A DNA stretch of 64,000 nt from Hyphomicrobiales bacterium (GCA_017305635.1 JAFKKF010000014.1:81443-145442), one strand, 5' to 3'; shown: positions 45,059 through 54,267, counted from the first letter of the stretch. Made by a program: numbers and translations. The notes: generated from the sequence alone by a model not told the origin.

Positions 45059-45082
45059 GGAGCGGGGATAACCGGGGACCTG

Positions 45083-47359
45083 ATGACCGCCGATTCGACA
45101 ATCCTTTCGCCGAGCCTCCCGGAGCGGGCGATTCCCAGTCGCCGCTCCTTCGAGTTCACGCGCCTGATCCGCGCCTTCGGCTATTTCGCCGTCGTGCTGG
45201 CGCTGATGCTCGCCGGCGCGACGTTCTTCGTCCTGATGGGGATGACGCCGATCGCGGTCAGCCCGGCGGTCCTGTTCACCACCATGATCGTCAACGGGGC
45301 GCTGATCGCGTTCCTCTTCTTCGTCATCGCGTGGGAAGTCGGCGCGCTCATCCTGGCACGGCGGCGGGGCAGGGCGGCGGCGCGCCTGCACATCCGCATC
45401 GTGGCCCTGTTCAGCCTGATCGCGGCGATCCCCGCCGTCTTCGTCGCCATCATTGCCGGCGTCACGCTCGACCGCGGCCTCGACAGCGGGCTTGCCGCCC
45501 GCACCCGCTCGCTGGTCGAATCCTCGGCGACGCTCGCCAGTGCCTACCAGGGCGAGCAGCTGCAATCGCTGCATACCGACCTGTTCGCCATCAAGGTCGA
45601 GCTGGAGCGGGCGCGCCCGCTGCTCATCAGCGACCCGGACCGGTTCCAGCAGTTCCTCGCCTCGCTCGGCGCCTCGCGACGGGTCTTCGCGCTCATGCTC
45701 GTCAAGAGCGACGGCACGCTCGTCGCCCGCGCGCAGGCGAACGACGAGACCGAGGTGCCGCCGCCGCCGGCCGCGACGCTTGCCGACGCCAAGGCCAATC
45801 CGCTGAAGCCGGTCCTCGTCACGCCGGGCGCCGACGGCAACCTGCTCGGGGGCATCGTCGTCCTCGCCGGCTATGACGACGTGTATCTCTATGTGCTCCG
45901 GCCGATCGACCCGCGGATCATGGCCTACCTGACGGCGACGAGTAACAGCGCCGCCGCCTTCCAGAACATGGAGGCGATGCGCTTCGGCATCCAGCTCGCC
46001 TTCGGCCTCCTCTATATCGGCATTGCCGCGGCGCTCCTCCTTTCCGCCATCTGGCTCGGCATCGCGCTCGCCAACCGGCTGGTCGCGCCCATCCGCCGCC
46101 TCATCGACGCGACCGGCCAGGTGGCCCAGGGCAATCTCGAGGTGCATGTGCCGGCGCGCGGCTCTGACGGCGACCTCGGCGCGCTCGGCGAGACCTTCAA
46201 CGTGATGACCGCGCAGCTCCGCACCCAGCGCGCGGCCCTGCTCGCCGCCAGCGACCAGATCGACCAGCGCCGGCGGTTCACCGAGGCGGTGCTCTCCGGC
46301 GTCACCGCCGGCGTGCTCGGCGTCGACGGGGAAGGGCGCGTCACCATCGCCAACCGGGCCGCCGAGCGCCTGCTCGATGCCGATGACAGCCGCATGCTGG
46401 ACCGGCCGCTTGCTGAGGTCCTGCCGCAGCTCGAGGGCGTGATGACCGCCGCGCTGCGTGACGGGCGACCCGAACACCGCGACCAGATTTCCATCGTGCG
46501 GCGGGGACGGGAGCGCACGCTGAACGTCCGCGTGACCAGCGAGCATGCCGCCGGACCGAGCCGCGGCTATGTCATCACCCTCGACGACATAACCGACCTG
46601 GTGACCGCGCAGCGCTCGTCCGCCTGGGCGGACGTCGCGCGGCGCATCGCCCACGAGATCAAGAACCCGCTGACCCCGATCCAGCTCTCGGCCGAGCGCC
46701 TGCGCCGCCGGTTCGGCAAGGCGATTTCCGAGGGCCGCGAGGTTTTCGACCAGTGCACCGACACGATCATCCGCCAGGTCGGCGACATCGGCCGGATGGT
46801 CGATGAATTCTCCTCCTTCGCGCGGATGCCGAAGCCCGCCTTCGAGGTGCGCAACCTCTCCGAGTCGATCCGCGAGGCGGTCTTCCTCATCGAGGTGGCC
46901 CATCCCGAGATCACCTTCGCGGTCCAGCTTCCCGAGGAGCCGCTGAGGGGCAAGTTCGACGCCCGCCTGATGGGGCAGGTGCTCACCAACGTCGTCAAGA
47001 ACGCCACCGAGGCGATCGCCGCGGTGCCGCCGGAGGCGCGCGAGCCGGGACGCATCGTGGTCGCCGGCCGGCTGGACAGGGACGCTATCGTCGTCGACGT
47101 GATCGACAACGGCATCGGGCTCCCCAACGAGAACCGGCACCGGTTGCTCGAGCCCTATTTCACGACCCGCGAGAAGGGCACCGGCCTCGGCCTCGCCATC
47201 GTGACCAAGATCGTGGAGGAGCACGGCGGGCGGGTCGAGCTCCTCGATTCCCCCGAAGTCGCCCGCGGCGGATGCGGCGCGATGGTCCGCATCACGCTGC
47301 CGCGGCAGGCGGAAGCCGCCGAAGGCGAGCCGGATGCGGCCGTCACGGCACCGGCATGA
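45083..47359 (+). CDS. ntrY: Nitrogen regulation sensor kinase NtrY
   Basis: Membrane-bound histidine kinase, partner of NtrX. 758 residues. Two membrane helices near residues 30-90, a third near 105-130, an extracytoplasmic part, another helix near 305-330, a HAMP domain, a PAS domain near 390-480, and the kinase with H-box [21 protein letters not shown] near residue 520 and G-box KGTGLGLAIV near 698. Stop is two bases before the ATG of the alternative ntrX start. Confidence 0.95.
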   Translation: MTADSTILSPSLPERAIPSRRSFEFTRLIRAFGYFAVVLALMLAGATFFVLMGMTPIAVSPAVLFTTMIVNGALIAFLFFVIAWEVGALILARRRGRAAARLHIRIVALFSLIAAIPAVFVAIIAGVTLDRGLDSGLAARTRSLVESSATLASAYQGEQLQSLHTDLFAIKVELERARPLLISDPDRFQQFLASLGASRRVFALMLVKSDGTLVARAQANDETEVPPPPAATLADAKANPLKPVLVTPGADGNLLGGIVVLAGYDDVYLYVLRPIDPRIMAYLTATSNSAAAFQNMEAMRFGIQLAFGLLYIGIAAALLLSAIWLGIALANRLVAPIRRLIDATGQVAQGNLEVHVPARGSDGDLGALGETFNVMTAQLRTQRAALLAASDQIDQRRRFTEAVLSGVTAGVLGVDGEGRVTIANRAAERLLDADDSRMLDRPLAEVLPQLEGVMTAALRDGRPEHRDQISIVRRGRERTLNVRVTSEHAAGPSRGYVITLDDITDLVTAQRSSAWADVARRIAHEIKNPLTPIQLSAERLRRRFGKAISEGREVFDQCTDTIIRQVGDIGRMVDEFSSFARMPKPAFEVRNLSESIREAVFLIEVAHPEITFAVQLPEEPLRGKFDARLMGQVLTNVVKNATEAIAAVPPEAREPGRIVVAGRLDRDAIVVDVIDNGIGLPNENRHRLLEPYFTTREKGTGLGLAIVTKIVEEHGGRVELLDSPEVARGGCGAMVRITLPRQAEAAEGEPDAAVTAPA

Positions 47360-47369
47360 GATGAGAACA

Positions 47370-48737
47370 ATGGCATCCGATATCCTCATCATCGACGACG
47401 AGAGCGACATCCGAGACGTGATCGCCGGCATCCTCGAGGACGAGGGGCATGGCACGCGCACGGCCGGCGATGCCGACGCGGCGCTCGCCGAGGTCGGCAA
47501 GCGGCGCCCCTCGCTCGTCTTCCTCGACATCTGGCTGCAGGGCAGCCGCATGGACGGGCTGGCGCTTCTCGACGCGCTGAAGCGCGATCACGAGGACCTG
47601 CCGGTCGTGATGATCTCCGGCCACGGCAACATCGAGACCGCGGTCTCGGCGATCCAGCGGGGCGCCTACGACTATATCGAGAAGCCGGTCAAGATCGACC
47701 GCCTGCTGCTCGTCGCCGAGCGGGCGCTGGAGGCCTCCAGCCTCAAGCGCGAGGTCAAGGCGCTGCGCGAGCGGACCGGCGAGGCGAACCAGCTGGTCGG
47801 CAATTCGCCGGCGATGAACCATCTCCGCCAGCTCATCGAGAAGGTCGCGCCGACCAATAGCCGGATCATGATTTCCGGCCCGTCCGGCGCTGGCAAGGAA
47901 CTCGTGGCGCGCACCGTCCACGAGCTTTCGCAGCGCGCGAAGGGCCCGTTCGTGGTGCTGAACGCCGCCACGATCACGCCGGACCGCATGGAGCACGAGC
48001 TCTTCGGCACCGAGCCGCAGAACGGCGGCAGCCGGCGCGTCGGGGCGCTGGAAGAGGCCCATGGCGGAACCCTCTACCTCGACGAGGTGGCGGACATGCC
48101 GCGCGAGACGCAGAACAAGATCCTGCGGGTCCTCGTCGACCAGACCTTCCAACGGGTCGGCGGCTCGACGCGCGTCACGGTGGACGTTCGCATCATCTCC
48201 TCCACCGCCCGCGACCTCGAGCGCGAGATCGGCGAGGGGAGCTTCCGCGAGGACCTGTTCCATCGCCTCGCCGTGGTGCCGATCCGCATCCCGGCGCTGG
48301 CCGAGCGGCGCGAGGACATTCCCCATCTCGTCCGCCATTTCGCCGAGCAGATATCGAAGGCGACCGGCCTGCCGCGGCGCACGATCGGCGTCGACGCGAT
48401 GGCGGTCCTGCAGGCGCATGACTGGCCGGGAAACCTGAGGCAGCTGCGCAACAACGTCGAGCGCCTGCTGATCCTCGCCCGGGGCGACGCCGCCGAAACG
48501 ATCACGTCGGAGATGCTGCCGGCGGAGATCGGCGAGATGCTGCCGACGACGCCAGGCAGGGCAGGGGGCGAGCACCTCATGTCGCTGCCGCTCCGCGATG
48601 CGCGCGAGATCTTCGAGCGCGAATACCTCACCGCCCAGGTCAACCGCTTCGGCGGCAACATCTCGCGCACGGCCGAATTCGTCGGCATGGAGCGCTCCGC
48701 CCTCCACCGCAAGCTCAAGTCCCTAGGCGTCGGTTAG
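47370..48737 (+). CDS. ntrX: Nitrogen regulation response regulator NtrX
   Basis: 455 residues from ATG 47370 (an ATG at 47361 is possible). Receiver domain with LVFLDIWLQ (Asp near residue 53), AAA+ domain with Walker A ISGPSGAGKELV near 170, C-terminal helix-turn-helix FGGNISRTAEFVGMERSALH. The position of the sigma-54 contact loop, GAFTGA in NtrC, here reads GSRRVGALEEAHGG, so that motif is missing and classical sigma-54 activation is unlikely. trkA, which I remember downstream of ntrX in this order, is absent; dat follows. Confidence 0.94.
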   Translation: MASDILIIDDESDIRDVIAGILEDEGHGTRTAGDADAALAEVGKRRPSLVFLDIWLQGSRMDGLALLDALKRDHEDLPVVMISGHGNIETAVSAIQRGAYDYIEKPVKIDRLLLVAERALEASSLKREVKALRERTGEANQLVGNSPAMNHLRQLIEKVAPTNSRIMISGPSGAGKELVARTVHELSQRAKGPFVVLNAATITPDRMEHELFGTEPQNGGSRRVGALEEAHGGTLYLDEVADMPRETQNKILRVLVDQTFQRVGGSTRVTVDVRIISSTARDLEREIGEGSFREDLFHRLAVVPIRIPALAERREDIPHLVRHFAEQISKATGLPRRTIGVDAMAVLQAHDWPGNLRQLRNNVERLLILARGDAAETITSEMLPAEIGEMLPTTPGRAGGEHLMSLPLRDAREIFEREYLTAQVNRFGGNISRTAEFVGMERSALHRKLKSLGVG

Positions 48738-48752
48738 TCCCCAGGTAGCCCC

Positions 48753-49616
48753 ATGCCCCGCATCGCCTACGTCAACGGCCGCTACGTGCGGCATCGGGAT
48801 GCCGTCGTCCACGTCGAGGACCGCGGCTACCAGTTCGCTGACGGCGTCTACGAGGTCTGCGAGGTGCGTGCGGGGCGGCTCGTGGACGAGCGCCGCCACA
48901 TGCAGCGCCTCGCCCGGTCGCTGGACGAGCTGTCGATCGCCTGGCCCCTGTCGCCCTCGGCGGTCGCGGTGATCCTCCGCGAGGTCGTGCGGCTCAACCG
49001 GATCGGCAACGGCATCGTCTACCTTCAGGTCACCCGCGGGGTGGCGCCACGCAACCACGCCTTCCCCAATCCGGCCGTTCGCCCGTCGATGGTGGTCACG
49101 GCGCGCGAGCTCGACCGGGCAGCGATGGACGAGAAGGCGGCGCATGGCATATCGGTGATCACGGTGCCGGAGAACCGCTGGGACCGCGTCGACATCAAGA
49201 CCGTGGGCCTGCTTCCCAACGTGCTGGCCAAGCAGACCGCGAAGGAGGCGGGCGCCTACGAAGCCTGGTTCGTCGATCGCGACGGCTTCGTCACCGAGGG
49301 CTCCTCGACCAATGCCTGGATCGTCACCCGCGACGGCGTGCTCGTGACGCGCCCGGCCGAGCACGGGATCCTCCGCGGCGTCACCCGCAGCGTGATCTTC
49401 GCCTTCGCCGAGCGCGAGGGGATCCGGCTGGAGGAGCGCGCCTTCACGCTCGAGGAGGCGCAGGCCGCCCGCGAGGCGTTCATGACGGGGGCGAGCACCA
49501 TCGTCCTCCCGATCATATCGGTCGACGGGAAGCGTATCGCGAACGGCAAGCCCGGGCCGGTGGCGGGCAAGCTTCGCAGCGTCTACCACCATCATGCCGA
49601 GGTCGCCCCGGCATGA
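48753..49616 (+). CDS. dat: D-amino acid aminotransferase
   Basis: PLP-dependent class IV aminotransferase; makes D-glutamate or D-alanine from D-amino acids. 287 residues. The opening VNGRYVRHRDAVVHVEDRGY and the PLP lysine in DIKTVGLLPNVLAK near residue 148, followed by EGSSTNAWIV near residue 182, are the family signatures. Substrate range cannot be told; branched-chain or aminodeoxychorismate-lyase relatives are close. Located 15 bases after ntrX. Confidence 0.9.
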   Translation: MPRIAYVNGRYVRHRDAVVHVEDRGYQFADGVYEVCEVRAGRLVDERRHMQRLARSLDELSIAWPLSPSAVAVILREVVRLNRIGNGIVYLQVTRGVAPRNHAFPNPAVRPSMVVTARELDRAAMDEKAAHGISVITVPENRWDRVDIKTVGLLPNVLAKQTAKEAGAYEAWFVDRDGFVTEGSSTNAWIVTRDGVLVTRPAEHGILRGVTRSVIFAFAEREGIRLEERAFTLEEAQAAREAFMTGASTIVLPIISVDGKRIANGKPGPVAGKLRSVYHHHAEVAPA

Positions 49617-49776
49617 TGGATGCATCATGGAACCGCGGCTGATCCCGGCGGTTTGTCGGACACAATGCCGAGAAAAACACAGGTGACGCGGACCCCGGCA
49701 GCCGTCAAACTGCACCACCGAGATCGCATGCCGCGAGTTCGAGTCCCCGAGCCCGAATAAAACCAAAGAGCGAAAA

Positions 49777-50031
49777 ATGGCGGACCGCGCACAAAACCTT
49801 CAGGACACTTTCCTCAACTACGTTCGCAAGCAGAAGACCCCCCTCACCATCTTCCTGGTGAACGGCGTCAAGCTGCAGGGAATCGTCACCTGGTTCGATA
49901 ATTTCTGCGTTCTGCTCCGCCGCGACGGGCATTCGCAGCTCGTCTACAAGCACGCCATTTCCACCATCATGCCGGGCGCGCCGCTGCAGCTCTTCGAGCC
50001 GGCGGAGGAAGGCTCCGGGCAACCGGGCTGA
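49777..50031 (+). CDS. hfq: RNA chaperone Hfq
   Basis: Hexameric Sm-like protein that helps small RNAs pair with mRNAs. 84 residues. Sm1 motif ([20 protein letters not shown]) and the Sm2 segment YKHAISTI are intact, with [12 protein letters not shown] on the proximal face. The short acidic C-terminal tail is usual for alphaproteobacteria. The 160 bases upstream hold no gene I can support and likely the hfq promoter. Confidence 0.97.
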   Translation: MADRAQNLQDTFLNYVRKQKTPLTIFLVNGVKLQGIVTWFDNFCVLLRRDGHSQLVYKHAISTIMPGAPLQLFEPAEEGSGQPG

Positions 50032-50034
50032 CGA

Positions 50035-51384
50035 TTGAGCGAGCACGAGGAGACGGGCGAGGGACCTGAGCGCGCCGACGACCTCAAGGGGTCGCCGGAG
50101 CGGGCGCTCGTGCTCGTCCCGATCCTGCGCAGCCGCGCCGAGGAGCAGGGGCGCGACGCGCCCGCCAAGGTCGAGGAAGCGGTCGGCCTCGCCGCCGCGA
50201 TCGACCTCGACGTGGTCGGCGGTCTCGCCGTGCCCATGGCCGCCTATCGTCCGGCGACGCTGATCGGCAAGGGCAAGGTGGACGAACTCGCCGGCCGCAT
50301 CGCCGACGACCATGTCGGCCTGATCGTGGTCGATCATGCGCTCAGCCCCGTCCAGCAGCGCAACCTCGAAAAGGCGTGGAAGGCCAAGGTCATCGACCGC
50401 ACCGGCCTGATCCTCGAAATCTTCGGCGACCGCGCCCGCACGCGGGAGGGCACGCTCCAGGTCGAGCTGGCCCATCTCGAATACCAGAAGGGCCGGCTGG
50501 TCCGTTCCTGGACCCACCTCGAGCGCCAGCGCGGCGGCTTCGGCTTCCTCGGCGGCCCGGGCGAGACGCAGATCGAGGCGGACCGCCGGGCGCTCACCGA
50601 GCGCATCGAACGGATCAAGGAAGAGCTTGCCACCGTCGCCACGCGGCGCCGCCTGCAGCGCGACAACCGCAAGCGGTCGTCCACGCCGGTGGTGGCGCTG
50701 GTCGGCTACACCAATGCCGGCAAGTCGACGCTCTTCAATGCGCTGACCGCGGCCAAGGTCTATGCCGACAACCGCCTGTTCGCGACCCTCGACCCGACGC
50801 TGAGGCGGATCACGCTGCCCGACGGGCTGGAGGCGATCCTCTCCGATACCGTCGGCTTCGTCGCCGACCTGCCGCACCAGCTCGTCGCGGCCTTCCGCGC
50901 GACGCTGGAAGAGGTGGTCGAGGCGGACCTCATCCTGCACGTCCGCGACATCGCCCATCCCGACACCGAGGCGCAGGCGAAGGACGTCGCCTCCGTCCTC
51001 TCCGGCCTCGGCATCGACGTGAACGCGCCCGAGCGGGTCGTGGAGGTATGGAACAAGGTCGACCTGCTGCCCGATGGCCAGCGTCCGCCCCGCGTCACGC
51101 CAGCGGGCGAGGGGCCGGCGATAGTGGCGATCTCGGCGCTGACCGGGGAGGGGGTTCCCGAGCTCCTGCACCTGGTCGAGCAGCGGCTTTCGGTCAGCCG
51201 CGATATCTTTCGCGTGGCCCTTGCCGGCGAGGGGCTCGGCGACCTGCACCGCCTCTACGAGCTCGGCGACGTGCTCGAGCGCCGCGACCTCGATGACGGC
51301 TCCACGATCGCCCGCGTCCGCGTGCGCAAGGAGTCGGCGACGCGGTTCCGCAAGGCATTTCCGGAGGCGGTGGCGGAGAGGTAG
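50035..51384 (+). CDS. hflX: Ribosome-splitting GTPase HflX, TTG start
   Basis: Rescues stalled ribosomes in heat stress in E. coli; GTPase of the OBG-HflX group. 449 residues. Start is a TTG three bases after the hfq stop, without a convincing binding site, so coupling to hfq is likely. N-terminal HflX region with GKGKVDELAG near residue 77 and a glycine-rich GGFGFLGGPGETQIE near 165; GTPase P-loop GYTNAGKSTLFN near residue 223 and DTVGFVADLPHQLV near 275. Convergent with mazG. Confidence 0.95.
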   Translation: MSEHEETGEGPERADDLKGSPERALVLVPILRSRAEEQGRDAPAKVEEAVGLAAAIDLDVVGGLAVPMAAYRPATLIGKGKVDELAGRIADDHVGLIVVDHALSPVQQRNLEKAWKAKVIDRTGLILEIFGDRARTREGTLQVELAHLEYQKGRLVRSWTHLERQRGGFGFLGGPGETQIEADRRALTERIERIKEELATVATRRRLQRDNRKRSSTPVVALVGYTNAGKSTLFNALTAAKVYADNRLFATLDPTLRRITLPDGLEAILSDTVGFVADLPHQLVAAFRATLEEVVEADLILHVRDIAHPDTEAQAKDVASVLSGLGIDVNAPERVVEVWNKVDLLPDGQRPPRVTPAGEGPAIVAISALTGEGVPELLHLVEQRLSVSRDIFRVALAGEGLGDLHRLYELGDVLERRDLDDGSTIARVRVRKESATRFRKAFPEAVAER

Positions 51385-51432
51385 GCAGTAAGTCCACGTC
51401 CTATCTTCCTGTCGACGCCCACCCCAGCCCTC

Positions 51433-51455
51433 ATCGCCGGGCCTGACCCGGCGAT
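51433..51455. repeat. Palindromic intergenic element between convergent genes
   Basis: ATCGCCGGG-CCTGA-CCCGGCGAT, a perfect 9-bp stem between the stops of hflX and mazG. It shares its core with the hairpin at 26118-26146 and resembles a dispersed element that I remember from Hyphomicrobiales. It could act as a bidirectional terminator. Confidence 0.65.
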
Positions 51456-51467
51456 CCATGCCATGGG

Positions 51468-52292
51468 CTATCGGTTCTCCAATCCCTTCGCCGCCTGCCA
51501 CAGCGCCTCCATCTCATCGAGCGAGGCATCGGCCGGCTTGCGGCCCTCGGCGGCGAGCGAGCGCTCGATATGGCCGAAGCGGCGGGTGAACTTCACGTTG
51601 GTCCGCCGCAGCGCCTGGTCCGGATCGACCTTGAGGTGCCGCGCGAGATTGGCGACGGCAAAGAGGAGGTCGCCGATCTCGTCCTCGACGCGGTCCCGGT
51701 CCGGCACGGCGCCGGCATCGAGCTCCGCCTCGATCTCGCCGATCTCCTCGCGGAGCTTCGTGAGCACCGCGCGCGGGTCTTTCCAGTCGAAGCCGACGGT
51801 GCCGGCCTTCTGCTGCAGTTTGACGGCGCGGATGAGGGCAGGGAGGCTCGGCGGAACCCGATCGAGCAGCCCCTGCTCCGGCGGCATCTCGCCGGAGGCC
51901 GCCGCCTTGTCGCTCCGCTCCTTCGCCTTTTCGCGCTCCCAGAAGCCCTTGGCGGCGCCGGCGGCCCGCGCCTTCTCGTCGCCGAAGACGTGCGGATGGC
52001 GGCGGATCATCTTCCGCGTGATCGCCTCGACCACGTCGGGAAAGGCGAAGGCGCCGGCCTCCTCGGCCATCCGGGCATGGTAGGCGACCTGGAGGAGGAG
52101 GTCGCCCAGCTCGTCGCGCAGCTCGTCCATGTCGCCAGCGGCGATGGCGTCGGCGACCTCATAGGCTTCCTCGATCGTGTAAGGCGCGATGGTCGAGAAG
52201 GTCTGCTCGAGGTCCCATGGGCATCCCGTCACGGGCGTGCGAAGCGCCGCCATGATCTCGATCAGGCGGGAAATGTCGCGGGAGGGTTCCAT
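51468..52292 (-). CDS. mazG: Nucleoside triphosphate pyrophosphohydrolase MazG
   Basis: Hydrolyses NTPs to NMPs and pyrophosphate, a house-cleaning enzyme. 274 residues from ATG 52292. Tandem MazG domains: the first with TGCPWDLEQTFSTIAPYTIE near residues 21-40 and the metal-binding ELRDELGDLLLQ near 60-71, the second with LREEIGEIEAEL and EDEIGDLLFAVANLAR near 190-220. In this order normally follows hflX in the same direction, here it is convergent. Confidence 0.95.
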   Translation of the reverse strand: MEPSRDISRLIEIMAALRTPVTGCPWDLEQTFSTIAPYTIEEAYEVADAIAAGDMDELRDELGDLLLQVAYHARMAEEAGAFAFPDVVEAITRKMIRRHPHVFGDEKARAAGAAKGFWEREKAKERSDKAAASGEMPPEQGLLDRVPPSLPALIRAVKLQQKAGTVGFDWKDPRAVLTKLREEIGEIEAELDAGAVPDRDRVEDEIGDLLFAVANLARHLKVDPDQALRRTNVKFTRRFGHIERSLAAEGRKPADASLDEMEALWQAAKGLENR

Positions 52293-52488
52293 GGTGGCGG
52301 ACGGGCTCCGGAGTGATTCACAGCCCACATCATCGCACGGGGCATCCGGTACCGTCTCAGGGCGACTCGCCGGCCGCCCGGCCGTGTCGCAAAGACTCCG
52401 GACGAAGCCGAAGCGGGACAGTCCGGAACCGCGCCGAAAATCTATCCCCGGGTCGGCGATACGGTTATCCCCGCCCGCCCATGAAGGA

Positions 52489-52516
52489 AAGTCGCATAAG
52501 ATATATTATGGAATAT
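52489..52516. other. Candidate dif site (XerC/XerD chromosome dimer resolution site)
   Basis: 28 bases with the layout of dif: left arm AAGTCGCATAA (52489-52499), centre GATATA (52500-52505), right arm TTATGGAATAT (52506-52516). Against E. coli dif, by eye 19 of 28 positions agree, including the core CGCATAA and TTATG with a TATA centre. It lies in a 338-base gene-free stretch (52293-52630) that is AT-rich only around this site. Xer recombinases would bind the arms and resolve dimer chromosomes at the terminus under FtsK control. Strand bias of genes and of GGGNAGGG octamers changes across it (see findings). The rest of the gap shows no feature I can support. Confidence 0.72.
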
Positions 52517-52630
52517 TTTGATACAGGTGGAATTGAGATGGAAGGCTGCCCTCCGGCTTGTCCCGCCCATTCCGAAGCCTCTCCAGCGCCTCCAGAGCGT
52601 CCAGGACGGCGTGGCGGCGGCACGGCGCTG

Positions 52631-53428
52631 CTAGAGATCGAAGACCATGCCGTCATAGCCCGGCTCGACGCCCTGCGGCAGCTCGCGCTTCAGCGTCTGG
52701 TAGTCGAGGTCGTTGAGCATGTGGGTCAGCACGGCGCGCTTCGGCGCGATGCGCGCGATCCATTGCAGGGCTTCGCTGACGCTCAGATGGCTCGGATGCG
52801 GCACGTAGCGCAGCGCGTCGAGGATCCATAGATCGAGGTCGGCAAGCGCCGGCACGCTCTCCGGCGGAAAGTCGCTGACGTCGCAGGAATAAGCGAGGTT
52901 GCCGAAGCGCAGGCCGAGCGAGCTTATGTCGCCGTGGATCTGCCGGAACGGCAGGATTTCCAGTGGGCCGCCCGGGCCATCGATGGCGAGCGGCCGGCCG
53001 GCCTCGATGCGATGGAGGTTCAGGATCGGCGGATAGCTGGAGCCTGGCGGCGCCTTGAAGCAATAGCCGAAGGCCTCCAGGAGCCGCTCGGCCGTGTGGG
53101 CGTCGGCGTAGACCTCGACGCGGCGGCGGGTATCCATGGCGAAGGCGCGCAGGTCGTCGATGCCATGGAGATGGTCGGCATGGGGATGCGTATAGAGGAC
53201 GGCGTCGATCCGGCGTACCTCCGCGGCCAGCAGCTGCTCGCGCAGGTCCGGCCCGGTATCGACCAGAATCGCCGTAGAATCAGGGCTTTCGCCGAACTGC
53301 TCGACGATCAGCGAGCAGCGCGTGCGGCGGTTCTTCGGCTCGTTCGGGTCGCAGGCGCCCCATATTCCGCCGATCCGCGGCACGCCATAGGACGGGCCGC
53401 AGCCGAGGATCGTGGCCCGCAGGCTCAC
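52631..53428 (-). CDS. MBL-fold metallo-hydrolase (PhnP-like), GTG start
   Basis: 265 residues. Metal-binding HxHxDH motif in THPHADHLHGIDDLRAF near residues 80-96 and further histidines at ILPFRQIHGD and VLTHMLND. The protein resembles phosphodiesterases of the PhnP group, but sequence alone does not fix the substrate. It starts at a GTG that overlaps the tatD stop (GTGA), so translation is coupled to tatD. Confidence 0.88.
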   Translation of the reverse strand: MSLRATILGCGPSYGVPRIGGIWGACDPNEPKNRRTRCSLIVEQFGESPDSTAILVDTGPDLREQLLAAEVRRIDAVLYTHPHADHLHGIDDLRAFAMDTRRRVEVYADAHTAERLLEAFGYCFKAPPGSSYPPILNLHRIEAGRPLAIDGPGGPLEILPFRQIHGDISSLGLRFGNLAYSCDVSDFPPESVPALADLDLWILDALRYVPHPSHLSVSEALQWIARIAPKRAVLTHMLNDLDYQTLKRELPQGVEPGYDGMVFDL

Positions 53429-54204
53429 GGTCGCGGTACCTTGTTGAAAAGACGGAAGAAATTCTCCGTCGTCCGGTCCGCCATGACGTCCGCCGGCACG
53501 CCTTTCAGGGACGCCAGGACCTTATTGGTTTCAACGACATAGGCCGGTTCGTTGCGCTTGCCGCGATAGGGCGGCGGAGCGAGGTAGGGCGCGTCGGTCT
53601 CGACCAGGAGCCGATCCATCGGAACGCTCGCGGCGATCGCCTGCAAGTTCTTGGAATTCTTGAAGGTTACGATGCCAGAAAAGGAGACGTAACAGCCGAG
53701 GGCGAGGCCGCGCGCGGCGAGCTCGGCGCCCGAGGCATAGCAGTGGAGGATGGCCGGGAAGGCCCCCTTCCCCATCTCCTCCGCGAGGATGTCGCCGATG
53801 TCCTGGTCCGCATCCCTTGCGTGAATCACCAGCGGAAGCCCGGTGAGACGGGCCGCGGCGATCTGCCGGATGAAGGAGACGCGCTGCAGGTCGCGGGGCG
53901 ACGTATCGTAGTGATAGTCGAGGCCGGCCTCGCCGATGGCGACCACTTTCGGATGCCTGGCGATCGCGACGAGTTCCTCGGTGGTGACGTCGGGCTCCTC
54001 GGCGGCGTTCATCGGGTGCGTGCCGATGGAGCAATAGACGTTGGCGTAGCGCGCCACGATCGCCTCCAGGCGGGCGAACTGACGGACGCGCGTCGAGATG
54101 GTCACCATCAGCCCGACGCCGGCGGCGCGGGCGCGCTCGACGAGGGCATCGCGGTCGGCATCGAAATCGGCAAAATCGAGGTGGCAGTGGCTGTCGACAA
54201 GCAT
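53425..54204 (-). CDS. tatD: TatD-family metal-dependent hydrolase
   Basis: 259 residues from ATG 54204 (MLVDSHCHLDF, the family start with His-x-His). Other metal ligands are in IGEAGLDYHYD near residue 88 and the C-terminal DAPYLAPPPYRGKRN near 205-220. TatD proteins are 3'-5' exonucleases of DNA or RNA in several bacteria. Usually follows metG directly; here a plus-strand gene intervenes. Confidence 0.93.
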   Translation of the reverse strand: MLVDSHCHLDFADFDADRDALVERARAAGVGLMVTISTRVRQFARLEAIVARYANVYCSIGTHPMNAAEEPDVTTEELVAIARHPKVVAIGEAGLDYHYDTSPRDLQRVSFIRQIAAARLTGLPLVIHARDADQDIGDILAEEMGKGAFPAILHCYASGAELAARGLALGCYVSFSGIVTFKNSKNLQAIAASVPMDRLLVETDAPYLAPPPYRGKRNEPAYVVETNKVLASLKGVPADVMADRTTENFFRLFNKVPRP

Positions 54205-54267
54205 GGGAGGCGACCTTAATAGACGGGCGCGCCGGGCCTGTCGACAAGCGCCGGCGGGCGGCCGGAC

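Noticed and set aside
44939..45082. Sigma-54 promoter before ntrY (TGGC...TTGC)
   Set aside because: The elements TGGC and TTGC occur but their spacing is far from the required GG-N10-GC.
49720..49762. TTCGAGTCC in the hfq leader, like a tRNA T-arm
   Set aside because: The flanking bases do not pair as a T-stem and no acceptor, D or anticodon arms can be drawn.
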